Source: Cupriavidus sp. WKF15 (GTDB lineage Bacteria > Pseudomonadota > Gammaproteobacteria > Burkholderiales > Burkholderiaceae). Taken from it: a stretch of DNA of 64,000 nt. The translations under genes and the position numbers were made by a program. Below are positions 45,864 to 55,275 of the stretch, one piece after another. How positions within the stretch are numbered: position 1 is the first letter of the stretch; every line of letters begins with the position of its first letter. The notes under the pieces were generated by a model. It was not told where the DNA came from and made no database searches. It saw nothing but the letters and a program-made list of their open reading frames with translations. The stretch covers positions 2,914,001 to 2,978,000 of the forward strand of contig NZ_CP119572.1 of the NCBI RefSeq assembly GCF_029278605.1, given 5' to 3'.

Positions 45864-47831
45864 ATGCCAGCCTCCGCCTTCCGCACCGCGCAGCCGCCGC
45901 GGCCGATCCGTCCCCTGCCCGACCAGCTCATCAGCCAGATTGCCGCCGGCGAAGTCGTCGAGCGCCCGGCTTCCGTGGTCAAGGAGCTGCTCGAGAACGC
46001 GCTCGACGCGGGCTCCAGCCAGCTAGGCATCCGGCTGGAAGAAGGCGGCGTGCGGCGCATCGTCATCACGGATAACGGCTGCGGCATTCCGCCGGACGAA
46101 CTGCCCGTCGCGCTGATGCGCCACGCCACCAGCAAGATCGCTTCGCTGGATGAACTCGAGGCGGTGCTGACCCTCGGTTTCCGCGGCGAGGCCCTGGCCT
46201 CGATCGCTTCCGTATCCCAGCTGACCCTGACCAGCCGTACCGCGCATGACCCGCATGCCACGCAAGTCAGTGCCGACACCGGCGCATTGCAGCCGGCATC
46301 TGGCGGAGTCGGCACAACGGTTGATGTCCAGCATCTCTACTTCAACACTCCGGCGCGCCGAAAGTTCCTCAAGTCGGAACAGACCGAACTCGGGCATTGC
46401 CTGGAAATGGTCCGGCGCGCGGCGCTGGCCCGTCCCGACGTGGCGATCTCGGTCCACCACAACGGCAAGCCGCTCGAACACTGGAATGCCGGCGACGTGG
46501 CCACGCGTACGGCGCAGGTGCTCGGCAGCGACTTTGCCCGGGCTCGGCTGCCGCTCGATGAAGAGGCCGGCGACCTGCATCTCTATGGTTTCGCCGGGCT
46601 GCCCACCGCCTCGCGCGGGCGGCCGGACCAGCAGTACTTCTTCGTCAACGGCCGCTTCGTACGTGACAAGCTGCTCAACCATGCGGTGCGCAGCGCCTAC
46701 CAGGACGTGCTGCACGGCGACCGCTTCCCGTCCTACGTGCTGTGCCTGGACCTGCCGCCGGAGACGGTGGATGTGAACGTCCACCCGTCCAAGATCGAGG
46801 TGCGCTTCCGGGAATCGCGCGCCGTGCACCAGTTCGTCTATCACGCCGTGCAGCGCTGCCTGGCACGCCAGGCCGGCGAGAACGGCGACAGCCTGCACAC
46901 CGGCACGGACGACGAGCCCGTGCCCGTGCCCGTGCCCGCGCCGGGCGCCATCCCGCTGCAAGAGCCGCGCGCCCCCTACGGCGGTGCCGGGGGCAGCGGC
47001 AGCCAGTGGATCAACTATTCGGCGGCGCGCCAGACCGAGCTTGGCATCGCCCAGCCGCGCCAGGCCTACCTGGGCATGGTACGTGACGCCACGGCGCCGC
47101 GGCCCTATGTGCCTTCGTCCCAGCCGCCCGCATGGCTGGCCGATGCGCAGGCCGCGCGGGCCGAAGAGCCGCCGGGCCTGCTCGATGGCATTGCCGTGGC
47201 CAAGGTCGCGGTGCCTCCCGCGGATGACACGACGGAAACCGCCGACGACCACCCGCTCGGCTATGCCATCGCCCAGTTGCATGGCGTCTACGTGCTCGCG
47301 CAGAATGCGCGCGGCCTCGTGCTGGTCGACATGCACGCGGCGCACGAACGCATCCTGTACGAGCAGATCAAGGATGCGCTGGATGCGTGCGACCTCGCCG
47401 TGCAGCCGCTGCTGCTGCCCGTGACCCTGCCCGCGAACCCGGTGGAGATCGGCACGGCCGAGGAGCATCGCGAAACGCTGGAGCTGCTCGGCTTCGACAT
47501 CGCGCCGGTGTCGCCGACCACGCTCGCCGTGCGCGCCGTGCCGGCGCTGCTGCAGCAGGCCGATGCCGAGGCGCTGGCGCGCGATGTGCTGCGCGACCTG
47601 AACGCCTATGGTGGCTCGCGCGTGCTGGCCGAGCGCCGCAACGAACTGCTGGCCACGCTGGCCTGCCACAGCGCGGTGCGCGCCAACCGCAAGCTCACGC
47701 TCGAAGAGATGAATGCGCTGCTGCGCCAGATGGAGCAGACCGAGCGCGCCGACCAGTGCAACCACGGCCGCCCGACCTGGGTGCAACTCAGCGTGGCCGA
47801 GCTGGACCGCCTGTTCCTGCGCGGCCAGTAA
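45864..47831 (+). CDS. mutL: DNA mismatch repair protein MutL
   Basis: MutL couples MutS mismatch recognition to strand processing. The protein is 655 aa. The GHKL ATPase has LPDQLISQIAAGEVVERPAS, VVKELLENALDAGSSQLGI, DNGCGI and KIASLDELEAVLTLGFRGEA. The transducer domain follows with VDVNVHPSKIEVRF. A variable linker (about residues 340-450) contains VPVPVPAPGA and is rich in Pro and Ala. The C-terminal dimerization domain starts near PLGYAIAQLHGVYVLAQN. It shows no DQHAxxExxxxE endonuclease motif: the equivalent reads DMHAAHERILYE. So the Glu metal ligand is present but the Gln is not. MiaA follows 36 bp downstream. Confidence 0.97.
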   Translation: MPASAFRTAQPPRPIRPLPDQLISQIAAGEVVERPASVVKELLENALDAGSSQLGIRLEEGGVRRIVITDNGCGIPPDELPVALMRHATSKIASLDELEAVLTLGFRGEALASIASVSQLTLTSRTAHDPHATQVSADTGALQPASGGVGTTVDVQHLYFNTPARRKFLKSEQTELGHCLEMVRRAALARPDVAISVHHNGKPLEHWNAGDVATRTAQVLGSDFARARLPLDEEAGDLHLYGFAGLPTASRGRPDQQYFFVNGRFVRDKLLNHAVRSAYQDVLHGDRFPSYVLCLDLPPETVDVNVHPSKIEVRFRESRAVHQFVYHAVQRCLARQAGENGDSLHTGTDDEPVPVPVPAPGAIPLQEPRAPYGGAGGSGSQWINYSAARQTELGIAQPRQAYLGMVRDATAPRPYVPSSQPPAWLADAQAARAEEPPGLLDGIAVAKVAVPPADDTTETADDHPLGYAIAQLHGVYVLAQNARGLVLVDMHAAHERILYEQIKDALDACDLAVQPLLLPVTLPANPVEIGTAEEHRETLELLGFDIAPVSPTTLAVRAVPALLQQADAEALARDVLRDLNAYGGSRVLAERRNELLATLACHSAVRANRKLTLEEMNALLRQMEQTERADQCNHGRPTWVQLSVAELDRLFLRGQ

Positions 47832-47867
47832 GCCCGCCTTGCCTCGCCACGCCTTGCCCAAGCCCTG

Positions 47868-48824
47868 ATGTCCGCCTTGCCATCGTCCGAACACCCGCCC
47901 GTCGTCTGCCTGCTCGGCCCGACCGCCTCGGGCAAGACCGCTGCCGCGCTGGCCCTGGCGCGGCAGGCGAGCGTCGAGATCATCAGCCTGGACTCGGCGC
48001 TGGTCTATCGCGAGATGGATATCGGCACCGCCAAGCCCACGCCTGACGAACTGGCCGCGGTACCGCACCACCTGATCGACATCATCGATCCGGCCGACAG
48101 CTACTCCGCCGCGCAATTCGTCACGGACGCCGAACGGCTGATCGGTGAGATCCGCGCGCGCGGGCGCCAGCCGCTGATCGTGGGCGGCACCATGCTGTAC
48201 TACAAGGCGCTGACGCAGGGCTTGAACGACCTGCCCCAGGCCGATCCCGCCGTGCGCGCCGAACTCGACGAACTTGCCGCCGAACGCGGCTGGCCCGCGC
48301 TCCACGCGATGCTCGCGCAAGTCGACCCGGTCACGGCCGCCCGGCTCGCGCCCAACGATGCCCAGCGCATCCAGCGCGCACTGGAAATCCACCGGCTCTC
48401 GGGACAGCCCATGTCCGAACTGCTGGCACGGCAGGCAGACGGCCGTACCTTCACGGGCACCGCCGACCAGCGCTACCGCGTGATCGCACTGGAGCCGTCG
48501 GACCGCAGCGTGCTGCACGCGCGCATTGCCGCGCGTTATGACGCCATGCTGGCCGGCGGCCTGATCGAGGAAGTCGAACGCCTGCGCCGGCGCGGCGATC
48601 TCCACCCCGGCCTGCCGTCGATCCGGTGCGTGGGCTACCGGCAGGTCTGGGAGTACCTCGATGGCGACAGCGACTACGCGACCATGCGCGAACGCGGCAT
48701 CGCGGCCACGCGCCAGCTCTGCAAGCGCCAGATCACGTGGCTGCGCAGCACGCCGGAGCGCCTGTCCGTCGATTGCCTCGCGCCGGACTATGTCGCGCAG
48801 GTCGCGCGGCTGGCCGGGATGTGA
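47868..48824 (+). CDS. miaA: tRNA dimethylallyltransferase
   Basis: MiaA transfers dimethylallyl groups to A37 of tRNAs reading UNN codons, using DMAPP from the isoprenoid pathway (IspH end product). The protein is 318 aa. It has a P-loop [17 protein letters not shown] (residues 15-31) and [17 protein letters not shown] with the catalytic Asp. [42 protein letters not shown] and GYRQVWEYL follow. It lies 36 bp after mutL, the usual mutL-miaA pairing. hfq, which commonly follows in gammaproteobacteria, is absent here. Confidence 0.97.
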   Translation: MSALPSSEHPPVVCLLGPTASGKTAAALALARQASVEIISLDSALVYREMDIGTAKPTPDELAAVPHHLIDIIDPADSYSAAQFVTDAERLIGEIRARGRQPLIVGGTMLYYKALTQGLNDLPQADPAVRAELDELAAERGWPALHAMLAQVDPVTAARLAPNDAQRIQRALEIHRLSGQPMSELLARQADGRTFTGTADQRYRVIALEPSDRSVLHARIAARYDAMLAGGLIEEVERLRRRGDLHPGLPSIRCVGYRQVWEYLDGDSDYATMRERGIAATRQLCKRQITWLRSTPERLSVDCLAPDYVAQVARLAGM

Positions 48825-48869
48825 CGAGAGCGGCGATAATCGTCGCCCGTCCCGATGATGCCCTGCGCC

Positions 48870-49373
48870 ATGCCGTCTCCTTCCTTTGCCATCCGCCCCG
48901 CCACGCCAGCCGACAGCACCACGCTGTTTCGCCTGATCTCGGCACTGGCCGAATACGAAAAGCTGACCCACCTGGTCGAAGCCACGCCGCAGAAGCTGGA
49001 ACAGGCCTTGTTCGGCGCGCAGCCGCAGGCCGAGGCCGTGCTGGTCGAAGCCCATACGCCTGATGGCGTGCAACCCGTCGGCTTCGCGCTGTTCTTCCAT
49101 AATTTCTCGACCTTCCTCGCCAAACCCGGCCTGTATCTGGAAGACCTGTTCGTCGAACCGGCCTGGCGCGGGCATGGCCTTGGCAAGGCGCTGCTCAGAC
49201 ACCTGGCGGCGCTGGCCGTGGCGCGCGGCTGCGGCCGCTTCGAGTGGTCGGTGCTCGACTGGAACACGCCGTCCATCGCGTTCTACAAGGCGATGGGCGC
49301 GGACGTGATGCCCGACTGGCGCATCTGCCGCGTCACCGGCGACGCATTGGCCCGCCTTGGCGCGCCGGACTGA
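48870..49373 (+). CDS. GNAT family N-acetyltransferase
   Basis: A 167-aa GNAT enzyme of the SSAT/diamine acetyltransferase-like branch. It starts SFAIRPATPADSTTLFRLIS and has VGFALFFHNFSTFLAKPGLY, LEDLFVEPAWRGHGLGKALL (motif A with the acetyl-CoA loop), [20 protein letters not shown] and DWNTPSIAFYKAMGA (motif B). The acceptor is unknown. The start at 48870 was preferred for the closest match to the family; ATG 48855 and 48858 are alternatives. It follows miaA by 45 bp and converges on the LysR gene. Confidence 0.88.
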   Translation: MPSPSFAIRPATPADSTTLFRLISALAEYEKLTHLVEATPQKLEQALFGAQPQAEAVLVEAHTPDGVQPVGFALFFHNFSTFLAKPGLYLEDLFVEPAWRGHGLGKALLRHLAALAVARGCGRFEWSVLDWNTPSIAFYKAMGADVMPDWRICRVTGDALARLGAPD

Positions 49374-49378
49374 CCTGC

Positions 49379-50305
49379 CTATTTCGGCAAAGCATCCCCT
49401 GCCCCGCTGATCTCCGCTGCCACCCGCTCGATGCAGCGGATCGCCTTCACCGCCATCGGCGAAGGTGTCCGGTTGCGCAGGCTCACAATGCCCATGCCGG
49501 CCTTCATCGCCGGCAATCCCTGCACGTCCAGCACAACGAGCTCGCCGGAGGCCAGCTCGGCCCTGACCGACGCATCGGTTGCGCCAAGCACCATGTCCGT
49601 GGACAAGGTAACCGCCCGGATCACGGCGAAGTCGTCGCATTCGAGCGCCAGCACGGCCGCCTGGCCATCCGGCAGGCCGAGCGCCCGCGAGAATGCCGCC
49701 GTGACCACGCGCGGCGCCTTGACGCTTGCCACCCCGTACTCCCAGGCGTCGCGGATCGTGCAGGCCTTGCCGGTCAGCGGATGCCCCGCGCGCACGAAGA
49801 AGCGCGCCGGCTGGGCGGGCAGCGGGCGCACGTCCAGCGACGCGTCCTCCGTGAGGTCACGCACGTCGGCGACGAAGAACTCGATGTCCTCCGCGCGCAG
49901 GCGCTCGAGCAACAGCACCCAGTTGCTCTCCTCGACGCGCAAGGCGACCTGTGGATGCAGGCGCCGAAGCTCCGACAGCACGCGCGGCAGCAGGGTCGCC
50001 GCCGGAAACGGCCCGACCCCGAACGCCGTGTCGCCAAGCCGGGAGTCCAGGTAAAGATCGACATCGCGCTGCATGCAGCGCGCCTCGAACAACAGCCGCC
50101 GCGCGCGTTCGAGCACGAATTCCCCAGCCGGCGTGGGCCGGATATCGCCGGCTTCGCGCTCGAACAGCCGTACCCCGAGATCACTTTCGATGGCCTGGAT
50201 GCTGCGGCTGAACGCGGGCTGGCTCAGGTGAACCTGCTCCGCCGCGCGCGCGAAGTGAAGCGTATCGGCAAGGGCCACCACGTGGCTGAGCCGGCGAAGG
50301 TCCAT
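49379..50305 (-). CDS. LysR family transcriptional regulator
   Basis: A 308-aa LTTR. The N-terminal helix-turn-helix reads MDLRRLSHVVALADTLHFAR, AAEQVHLSQPAFSRSIQAIE, then FEREAGDIRPTPAGEFVLER. The effector domain covers about 90-295, with VEESNWVLLLERLRAEDIEF. It is divergent from the fatty acid hydroxylase gene, the usual arrangement for an LTTR and its target. The shared gap has a direct repeat of GCATTGGA with a 22-bp period. The inducer is unknown; regulation of the hydroxylase and aldehyde dehydrogenase genes is inference. Confidence 0.93.
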   Translation of the reverse strand: MDLRRLSHVVALADTLHFARAAEQVHLSQPAFSRSIQAIESDLGVRLFEREAGDIRPTPAGEFVLERARRLLFEARCMQRDVDLYLDSRLGDTAFGVGPFPAATLLPRVLSELRRLHPQVALRVEESNWVLLLERLRAEDIEFFVADVRDLTEDASLDVRPLPAQPARFFVRAGHPLTGKACTIRDAWEYGVASVKAPRVVTAAFSRALGLPDGQAAVLALECDDFAVIRAVTLSTDMVLGATDASVRAELASGELVVLDVQGLPAMKAGMGIVSLRNRTPSPMAVKAIRCIERVAAEISGAGDALPK

Positions 50306-50326
50306 GACAACCTCATTGCGTCTGAA

Positions 50327-50361
50327 GCATTGGAACGATGCTGATTATGCATTGGACGCAT
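50327..50361. promoter_or_regulatory. Candidate LysR-type operator with two repeated half-sites
   Basis: GCATTGGA occurs at 50327-50334 and 50349-50356, a 22-bp period (about two helix turns). Each copy lies within a short dyad: GCAT-N7-ATGC (50327-50341) and ATGC-N7-GCAT (50347-50361). The T-N11-A type site of LysR regulators fits these dyads. It starts 22 bp upstream of the LysR ATG. Confidence 0.4.
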
Positions 50362-50424
50362 TAACCGCGCCAACCTAGAGTTTCCGCATAACCGGCATGA
50401 CCGCAGATATCGGAGACAACGCAC

Positions 50425-51318
50425 ATGAACCTGCAGCTACAGAACCTGCTGATCGGCAGCATCATCCTCGGCTTTGCCGTGATGGAATTCGCCACGCGGC
50501 GCTACCAGCAAAGCGTGCGCGCCGACGCCAACGACACCAAGCTCGAAGTGCTGATGTTCGTCAGCCTGATCGCCGTGACGCAGCCGTTCGCGCTGCTGGG
50601 CGCCAACTGGCTGTGCAACTGGCTCATGCCCGACATGCGCGGCGCATGGTCCCACCTGCCGTGGTGGGCGATGACGGCGATCCTGCTGGTCGCCGACGAC
50701 ATGACGCAGTACTGGTGGCACCGCGCGTCCCATACGCCGTGGCTGTGGCCGCTGCATCGCGCGCACCATTCGGCTTCGTACATGAGCATCCGCGTCACGT
50801 ACCGGAACAATTTCTTCTACTACCTGATGATGCCGGGGCTGTGGAGCGCGGGGGTGCTGCTGTATCTCGGCTTCGGCAAGGTCTACGCCGTGTACATCGT
50901 GGTCAAGATGATGGTGATCCTCGGCGCACACTGCGCCTGGCGCTGGGACGAGCCGCTCTACCGCATCCGCGTGGTGCGGCCGCTGATGTGGGTGGTCGAA
51001 CGGACCATCTCCACGCCGGCGACCCACTGGGCCCACCATGCGCTGACCAATGCCGACGGCATCGGCTACTACAAGGGCAACTTCGGCAACCTGCTGTTCT
51101 TCTGGGATGTGCTGTTCGGCACGGCCCACATCACGCGCAAGTACCCGGCCAAGGTCGGTCTCGAAGACGACCGCCGCTTCGGCGCCGAGCACTGGGGCGC
51201 GCAGATGTTCTACCCGCTGCGCCAGTCGCAACGCCAGCATACGGCGCTGCGCTTTGGCGGCCAGGCCTACGGCGACCAGGACGCCGCCGCCGATGCCACG
51301 GCTGCCGGCAATCCATGA
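50425..51318 (+). CDS. Sterol desaturase/fatty acid hydroxylase family membrane protein
   Basis: A 297-aa integral membrane di-iron protein. It has N-terminal hydrophobic segments (NLLIGSIILGFAVMEFA, LMFVSLIAVTQPFALLGANW, WWAMTAILLVADD). The His-rich motifs are HRASHTPWLWPLHRAHHSAS, HCAW, and THWAHHALTNADG, matching the HX3H, HX2HH and HX2HH pattern of the family. The substrate (fatty acid, sterol or other lipid/alcohol) cannot be assigned. It lies 30 bp before an aldehyde dehydrogenase gene, which may oxidise a product aldehyde. It is divergent from a LysR regulator. Confidence 0.9.
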   Translation: MNLQLQNLLIGSIILGFAVMEFATRRYQQSVRADANDTKLEVLMFVSLIAVTQPFALLGANWLCNWLMPDMRGAWSHLPWWAMTAILLVADDMTQYWWHRASHTPWLWPLHRAHHSASYMSIRVTYRNNFFYYLMMPGLWSAGVLLYLGFGKVYAVYIVVKMMVILGAHCAWRWDEPLYRIRVVRPLMWVVERTISTPATHWAHHALTNADGIGYYKGNFGNLLFFWDVLFGTAHITRKYPAKVGLEDDRRFGAEHWGAQMFYPLRQSQRQHTALRFGGQAYGDQDAAADATAAGNP

Positions 51319-51348
51319 CGTATCGCACTTGAATCAACAGGAGAACCC

Positions 51349-52797
51349 GTGGGTGCCATTGACCTGCTTGCCGATCACGCGGTGATGCCAGAGGAATTCC
51401 AGACCTGCTTCGCGCGGCAGCGCCGCGCGTATCTCGCCGATCCGGCGCCCGGTTATGCGCAGCGCATCGCCGACCTGAAGACGCTGTCGCGCCTGCTCAC
51501 GGAGAACCGCGCGCAGATCGTCGAAGCGATCGGGCGCGACTACGGCAGCCGTTCGGAGTTCGAGACCCTTTTCGCTGAATTCTTCGTCGCGCTCGAATCG
51601 ATCCGCGACGCGCGCCGGCAGCTGCGCAAGTGGATGAAGCCGCAACGGCGCCATATCGACGTGCTGATGTACCCGGGCGCGCGCAACCGCGTCATCCCGC
51701 AGCCGCTGGGCGTGGTCGGGGTCATCGTGCCGTGGAATTTTCCGCTCAACCTCGCGTTCTGCCCGCTTGCCGCGATCTTCGCGGCGGGCAACCGGGCCAT
51801 GGTCAAGATGTCGGAAAACTCGCGCCACCTCGCGCAACTGCTGGCGCGCGTCAGTCCGCGATACTTCCCCGAAGACAAGCTGAAGTTCTTCGAGGACGGC
51901 GGCGGGCGCGGGCCAGCCTTTTCCTCGCTGCCGTTCGACCACCTGCTGTTCACCGGCTCCGGCGCCACGGGCCGTGCGGTCATGGCCAATGCGGCGCGCA
52001 ACCTCACGCCGGTCACGCTGGAACTGGGCGGCAAGGCGCCCGCGATCGTGGCACCCGACTTTCCCGTCCAGGCCGCTGTCGAGCGCATCCTGTGGGTCAA
52101 GATGTTCAATGCCGGGCAGATCTGCACCAATGTCGACTACGTCTTCCTGCCCGAGGATGCGGTAGAAGCGTTCGTCGCGCATGCCAGGCGGCTGATCGCC
52201 GAGCGCTTCCCCGATCTCGGCAGCAACGACTACACTGCCATAATCGACCAGCGCGCCTATGACCGCCTGTGGGCATCGCTGGAGGATGCCAGGGCCAAGG
52301 GCGCCATGATCGTCGAACTTGCCGCGGGACCGGCCCCCGACGCCGCAACGCGCAAGTTCCCGCCGTGCCTGGTGCTCAATCCGCGCGAAGACATGCTGGT
52401 GTCGCAACGCGAGATCTTCGGACCGATCCTGCCCGTCCGTACTTATCGCGACCGGCAGGAAGTGGCCGACTACATCAACGCGCATGACCGGCCGCTGGCG
52501 ATCTACCCGTTCACGCATGACAAGGCGCTGCAGCAGTACTACATCACGCATGTGATGTCCGGTGGCGTCTCGGTGAATGATGCGCTGCTGCACGTGGCGC
52601 AGCATGACCTGCCGTTTGGCGGCGTCGGGCCGAGCGGCATGGGCCACTACCACGGCCGGGAAGGGTTCAACACCTTCTCCAAGCTACGGCCGGTGTTTTA
52701 TCAGGGACGGGTGTCGATGGTGCAGAAACTGTTCCAGCCGCCCTATGGTGCAAAGGTCGCGCGGATGATGGAGCTGCTGATCAGGTTGAAGGGGTAG
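51349..52797 (+). CDS. calB: Coniferyl aldehyde dehydrogenase-type NAD(P)-dependent aldehyde dehydrogenase
   Basis: An aldehyde dehydrogenase of 482 aa, closest in style to coniferyl-aldehyde dehydrogenases. It has LGVVGVIVPWNFPLNLAFCP (NAD-binding and oxyanion Asn), FTGSGATGRAVM, LELGGKAPAIVAPD with the general-base Glu, and FNAGQICTNVDYVF with the catalytic Cys near residue 262. FGPILPVRTYRD is also present. The GTG start at 51349 has AGGAGAACCC just ahead. It follows the hydroxylase gene by 30 bp. A true role in lignin aromatic breakdown is not shown: no feruloyl-CoA genes are nearby, so a long-chain or terpenoid aldehyde is equally possible. Confidence 0.9.
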   Translation: MGAIDLLADHAVMPEEFQTCFARQRRAYLADPAPGYAQRIADLKTLSRLLTENRAQIVEAIGRDYGSRSEFETLFAEFFVALESIRDARRQLRKWMKPQRRHIDVLMYPGARNRVIPQPLGVVGVIVPWNFPLNLAFCPLAAIFAAGNRAMVKMSENSRHLAQLLARVSPRYFPEDKLKFFEDGGGRGPAFSSLPFDHLLFTGSGATGRAVMANAARNLTPVTLELGGKAPAIVAPDFPVQAAVERILWVKMFNAGQICTNVDYVFLPEDAVEAFVAHARRLIAERFPDLGSNDYTAIIDQRAYDRLWASLEDARAKGAMIVELAAGPAPDAATRKFPPCLVLNPREDMLVSQREIFGPILPVRTYRDRQEVADYINAHDRPLAIYPFTHDKALQQYYITHVMSGGVSVNDALLHVAQHDLPFGGVGPSGMGHYHGREGFNTFSKLRPVFYQGRVSMVQKLFQPPYGAKVARMMELLIRLKG

Positions 52798-52822
52798 ACC
52801 ACCCTGCCCGACAGGATTCCAA

Positions 52823-52860
52823 AAGCAAAGGGCACGTGCTGCGCACGTGCCCTTTGCTCG
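52823..52860. terminator. Bidirectional hairpin between the aldehyde dehydrogenase gene and purM
   Basis: A perfect 15-bp stem GCAAAGGGCACGTGC with GCACGTGCCCTTTGC around a 3-nt loop. The minus strand has TTTTGG beyond the stem; the plus strand lacks a T-run. It likely ends purM transcription and may pause the other side. Confidence 0.75.
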
Positions 52861-52902
52861 TCAAACGTTGCCGGCGCCCGGCCGGCAAGAACGCTGCCGC
52901 GA

Positions 52903-53955
<1,053 letters not shown>

Positions 53956-54112
53956 GGGAACCTGCTTGTGTCAGAGGAGATAAAGTGGAGACTTCGCCGC
54001 TCCGACAGCCCCGGCAACGGCAGGGGGCGGGCGCGAGTCCAGTAGAATCGCGATTTTAACGGATACAGGCGCCCCGCTTCCAGTTTCGCCGGTTCCGCCC
54101 TATGCGCCCACG

Positions 54113-55183
54113 ATGAACGCTCCCCTGCTGAACGATGAGACCAAGCGCATCCTGCTCTGGATTGCGGTCGCCGCAGGCCTGTTTGCGGCCATCGTCGCGC
54201 TGGCGCCGATCCTGACGCCATTCCTGCTGGCGTTCATCTTCGCCTACATCCTGACCCCCGGCGTGGACTGGATCGCGCGCCGCCGTGTGCCGCGCGCCAT
54301 CGCCGTGGCCTTGATGATCCTGCTGCTGGCGGTCATCTGCGTGGTCCTGGCGCTGCTGCTGATCGCCGTGCTGCAACGGGAAATCCCGCAGTTCCGCGAG
54401 CAGCTGCCGATGCTGCTGAAGAAGCTCAACGCCGTGGTGGCGCCGCGCCTGGCCGATTTTGGCGTGCGCGTGCGCTTCGATTTCCCGGGCCTGCGCGCCA
54501 TGCTGTCGGACCGGTTCACGGCCAGCCCCGAAGACCTGCTGGCGGTGCTGCTGAACTACGCCAAGGTCTCCGGCTCGGCGTTGATCGAGGTGGCCGGCAT
54601 GGTATTCATCATTCCCATCGTCATGTTCTACCTGATGATGGACTGGCACATGGTGATGCGGCGCATCGAAGGCCTGGTGCCGCGCCGCTGGGTACCGAAG
54701 GTACGCGAACTCACCAGCGAGACCGATGTGCTGCTGTCGCAATACCTGCGCGGCCAGATCCTGGTGATGGTGATCCTGGCGTCGATCTATTCGATCGGGC
54801 TGACCGTTGCCGGCTTTGACGTCGGCGTGCCCGTGGGCGTGTTCACGGGACTGGCGGTGTTCATCCCGTACATCGGCTTCGGCGTCGGCCTGACGCTGGC
54901 CATCCTGGCCGCGCTGCTGCAGTTCGGCGACTGGTACGGGCTGGCCGCGGTGGCAGTCGTGTACGGCTTTGGCCAGTTCATCGAGAGCTTCTACCTGACT
55001 CCGCGGTTGGTCGGCGAGCGCATCGGGCTGCACCCGCTGGTGGTGATCTTCGCGCTGCTCGCGTTCGGCCAGCTGTTCGGTTTCTTCGGCGTGCTGCTGG
55101 CGCTGCCAACGTGTGCGGTGCTGCTGGTCGGGGCGAGACAGCTTCGCCGCGCGTACCTGGCCAGCGACCTTTATCGGAAATGA
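54113..55183 (+). CDS. AI-2E/PerM family transporter-like membrane protein
   Basis: A 356-aa polytopic inner-membrane protein of the AI-2E family (PerM-like). About eight hydrophobic segments are seen, including ILLWIAVAAGLFAAIVALAP, ALMILLLAVICVVLALLLIA, and a C-terminal pair SIYSIGLTVAGFDVGVPVGV and PLVVIFALLAFGQLFGFFGV. The family motif region is FGQFIESFYLTPRLVGERIGLHP. The family name does not prove AI-2 export; some members are Na+/H+ antiporters. Next to purM and hda it follows a conserved order. Whether it is cotranscribed with hda (92-bp gap) is unclear. Confidence 0.9.
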   Translation: MNAPLLNDETKRILLWIAVAAGLFAAIVALAPILTPFLLAFIFAYILTPGVDWIARRRVPRAIAVALMILLLAVICVVLALLLIAVLQREIPQFREQLPMLLKKLNAVVAPRLADFGVRVRFDFPGLRAMLSDRFTASPEDLLAVLLNYAKVSGSALIEVAGMVFIIPIVMFYLMMDWHMVMRRIEGLVPRRWVPKVRELTSETDVLLSQYLRGQILVMVILASIYSIGLTVAGFDVGVPVGVFTGLAVFIPYIGFGVGLTLAILAALLQFGDWYGLAAVAVVYGFGQFIESFYLTPRLVGERIGLHPLVVIFALLAFGQLFGFFGVLLALPTCAVLLVGARQLRRAYLASDLYRK

Positions 55184-55275
55184 CGGTAACAACGGGAAAA
55201 ATGACGGACAATAGTCGGCTTGAGCCGATTCCAAGCGCAGCGCGCGAGCTGCCCCCCGCAAGCAAGCCATACGTC

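Noticed and set aside
46915..46942. VPVPVP-encoding repeat in mutL taken as a tandem repeat locus
   Set aside because: It is only about three copies of GTGCCC within a natural linker and not a separate repeat element.
46023..49640. A 1,205-codon open frame on the minus strand across mutL, miaA and the acetyltransferase gene
   Set aside because: The plus strand here encodes three well-conserved proteins. The antisense frame is long only because of the GC-rich third-position pattern, and its product has no recognisable motifs.
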